DNA of 64,000 bases from Thunnus maccoyii (lineage: Eukaryota; Chordata; Actinopteri; Scombriformes; Scombridae): assembly GCF_910596095.1 (NCBI RefSeq), contig NC_056546.1, positions 17,941,925-18,005,924 on the forward strand, given 5' to 3'. This document shows positions 61,715 to 64,000 of this stretch, piece by piece. Position numbers and translations under genes: made by a program. The notes under the pieces are model-generated. The model was not told the DNA's origin. It did no database searches and saw only the letters and a program-made list of their open reading frames with translations. Position 1 is the first letter of the stretch. Each line of letters opens with the position of its first letter.

Positions 61715-62075
61715 GTATGTAAGAATAATGACTAGATAACAAATCGTACAACACATGAAGTTAACCCTTATGGTTAATATGTGTGTGTTGAGCTGTTTCT
61801 TCACATTTTAATCATTAAAGGGCTCACAGCGACATCTAGTGGCCTGTCAGGCTTGTTGGCGCAAACAAACGTGATTTTTTTGTGCGAGTTGAAAGGGGAC
61901 ATTTTTAATGCGACAAAGACTAAACCTCTCACAACTCAAATACTCATAATTCAGCACTTTCATCTGTTATTTTATAAACATATAAGTGTGTGTGTTTAGC
62001 TGGGTGCTGAGACAAAAAAAAGAAACCTGCTCAAATATGTTTCTCTACCTGTGGGCTCATGCGTTTTATCAAGAA

Positions 62076-62219
62076 TTAAAGGACAGGTTCACAAATTTTC
62101 AAGTCTGTCTGAAAATAACAGTCAGGCGCCCAAATGTACATTGAAACATGTTTTTTTTCTTGCCATAATTATTCCTCCTGTTTATGCTGGCCATTGGAAT
62201 ATCCCTTCATAATGCACTA
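62076..62219. mobile_element. Fold-back MITE, single-arm fragment
   Basis: TTAAAGGACAGGTTCACAAA starts at 62076 and continues with 'aagtctgtctgaaaataaca' and 'ataattattcctcctgttta', matching the left arm of the 5574-6241 element. The remainder is absent. In tmem14a intron 1. Confidence 0.65.
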
Positions 62220-62585
62220 TAAAAAAAAAAGTTTTACTATTTAATTTGGCTCCTGTGTTTTGTACATGTTGTTTTTCATCTTTGTGAAAAGGTTAGACGG
62301 TCATCACTGACATCTACAGGACAACAGCATACCTTTTTTTTTTTTATTTATGAGACTTTACTATTTAAGTTTCAGATATATTAAACATCCTTAATAAAGT
62401 TCAAAGCTAATAACCATGATGCTACATTACAGGATAGATTAGCTTTAAATGTTCCCTGTGCCAACTCTGAACTGGCAAACACTAGGGCTTGAAGAAGTAC
62501 TCAGATACTTAAGTAAAAGTAGCATTACCACAATGTACCAAACACACCTGACACTCTGTGCTGTGTTTCTGCTCTCAGCTCTGTG

Positions 62586-63194
62586 ATGGACGTTGACTGG
62601 ATTGGGTTTAGCTATGCAGCAGCCATTGCCCTCGGAGGATTTATGGGATACAAGAGAAGAGGTAGAAGTATCCCCTTTTATTCGGGTAGTCACATGAATA
62701 ATTAGTCAGCAAACTATTCATCCTGATCATCAACATCTTTTTGTGTCTCTGACTTCTTCTAGGAAGTGTGATGTCCCTGATGGCTGGCTTAGTTTTTGGT
62801 GGATTATCTGCTTATGGTGCCTACAACCTCTGTCATGACCCGCGTGACATCAAGGTCTCGTTGCGTGAGTATGACTCATATTGTCCTGAGCAGCAGTTGA
62901 TAATAAATATCAGTCAGTGAATTGGTTAAAACACGTGATGCTGTTTTTCTTTGTTTCAGTTGCCTCGGGAGTCCTTTCAGTCGTGATGGGAATGAGATAC
63001 AAGAAATCTGGGAAATTAATGCCGGCTGGCATTATGTCGGGGCTCAGGTCAGAATCTAATTCAGAAATTTGCAAACTTGTGAAATGATTAAACAGGTAAT
63101 CATACATATGTCAGTTTAATTAACATTTTATGATTTGCTGTCTCCTTACAGTTTGTTGATGGTGTTCCGACTTTTACTCCTGATCATGATGTGA
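62586..63194 (+). CDS. tmem14a: TMEM14-family small membrane protein (TMEM14A-like)
   Basis: Exons: 62586-62661, 62763-62864, 62960-63047, 63152-63194. The total is 309 nt (102 aa), all GT-AG and in frame; human TMEM14A is 99 aa and TMEM14C 112 aa. The whole chain is the Tmemb_14 fold: hydrophobic helices near 4-20, 30-47, 55-72 and 82-101 with short basic loops. Diagnostic blocks are [57 protein letters not shown] and a C-terminus ending [15 protein letters not shown] and the RLLLL ending favour TMEM14A over TMEM14C, which has an N-terminal extension and a different tail. TMEM14A is reported to protect mitochondria from apoptosis, whereas TMEM14C transports porphyrin. The start codon has a strong context (G at -3 and +4) and opens eight bases into the exon. 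Confidence 0.9.
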
Positions 63195-64000
63195 CTGAAG
63201 AAGCACTAAGCAGAGTGAGGACACCCGGCCTCTCAAGTAACCAGCCATCCCCAGTTAGCATGCTAACTCCAGTCTGCTGTTTTGTCTGGTAACTTGCTTT
63301 TCATGTTATTGAAACATTGCACAAGCTACAGATTTAAAATGAACTGGCAAACGCCTTGCAGTAAATCGTTTCTTTTTTGTTTACAGCCTTGTGCATAAAT
63401 ATAGATCTCACAATTTGACATTCATTTTTGTATTGTGTTATTACCACAGATGTATTCATTCATATTATTGACTAGCAGCAAAGCAGCAGATAAACTTTGT
63501 GAGGGCTATTGTATAGGGCTGCAACTAACTATTATTTTCATTATCAGTAAATCGATCAAAGGTTTTGTCAATAAAATCTCAGAAAATAGCAAAAAATGCT
63601 TTCCTAGAGCTAAAGGGGTGTCTTCATATGTCTTGTCAGTCCAAAACTCAAAGATATTCAGTTTGCTATCATGTATGACAAAGAACAGCATGAAATAATG
63701 AGTACTCGATTATCAAAATAGTTGACAATTAATTTTCTGTCATTTAACTAATCGTTGCAGCTCCACTATTTTTTCTTAGTAGTGGGTTTACAACTGTACA
63801 CACATCAAGATTTTTAAGATGAAATGTTCAGTTTGTTGTAAAAAGGGAAGAAGTTTAAAGAATGAACAGCTCACATGCCAAGATGTCTTTATGGAAAAAA
63901 TAATTAAAGTGAACGTGATTAAAGTCTTTTTGATTTTTGTAATAAATAACAAAACCAAATAAATAGATGTGATTCTCAAAGTAAATCTTGTATTTTTTGT
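63195..64000 (+). other. tmem14a: tmem14a 3' UTR and downstream sequence
   Basis: No further gene. AATAAA occurs inside the MITE near 63570 and again at 63941-63946 and 63957-63962, so the 3' UTR either ends inside the mobile element or runs to about 63.97 kb. Confidence 0.45.
63516..63764. mobile_element. GCTGCAAC-type MITE, best-preserved copy
   Basis: It starts GGGCTGCAACTAACTATTAT and ends AACTAATCGTTGCAGCTCC, clear terminal inverted repeats of about 15 bp. The interior holds 'aaatagcaaaaaatgctttc' and 'cagtccaaaactcaaagata'. It supplies a candidate poly(A) signal to the tmem14a 3' UTR. Confidence 0.7.

Noticed and set aside
1..64000. CRISPR arrays, operons, phage or integrated bacterial genes
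   Set aside because: None seen; all supported coding sequence is vertebrate with introns.

Overview
The window reads as vertebrate nuclear DNA, almost certainly from a teleost fish and probably a percomorph. All recognisable genes are vertebrate orthologues split by GT-AG introns. Introns are small to moderate and AT-rich, and the spacers carry fish-type repeats: a tRNA-derived SINE, fold-back and TTAA-flanked MITEs, hAT, Tc1 and L2 remnants, and microsatellites. I see no bacterial, viral or CRISPR content. Exon models were built by hand from open frames, splice signals and remembered human orthologues. All four spliced models keep frame across every junction.

Layout. 1-3081: no gene recognised. 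3082-4504 (+): an intronless-coding neuropeptide Y receptor of the Y1 subfamily (450 aa, Y4- or Y8-type) with an enlarged second extracellular loop. 5403-6241: a SINE tail and a fold-back MITE. 6430-43500 (+): mcph1 (microcephalin, 829 aa) with a noncoding first exon and 14 coding exons. Its 23-kb intron 13 contains angpt2 on the opposite strand (angiopoietin-2, 498 aa, nine coding exons, 38704 down to 23090). 43500-45470: spacer. 45530-60280 (+): agpat5 (365 aa, eight coding exons) with a probable 2.7-kb 3' UTR. 60280-61600: spacer. 61615-64000 (+): a TMEM14-family gene, best matching tmem14a (102 aa, four coding exons).

The genes do not form an operon or pathway. They are a conserved syntenic block: MCPH1 with ANGPT2 nested in it and AGPAT5 next door is the arrangement on human 8p23. 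The products are a G-protein-coupled receptor for NPY-family peptides, a BRCT-domain nuclear protein controlling chromosome condensation and the DNA-damage response, a secreted Tie2 ligand, a lysophosphatidic acid acyltransferase of ER/mitochondrial membranes, and a small multi-pass membrane protein.

I found no wholly new biological system. The points most worth checking are the receptor's roughly 42-residue ECL2 expansion, the altered receptor-contact loop and extended C-terminus of angpt2, and mobile elements sitting within a few tens of bases of functional exon boundaries.
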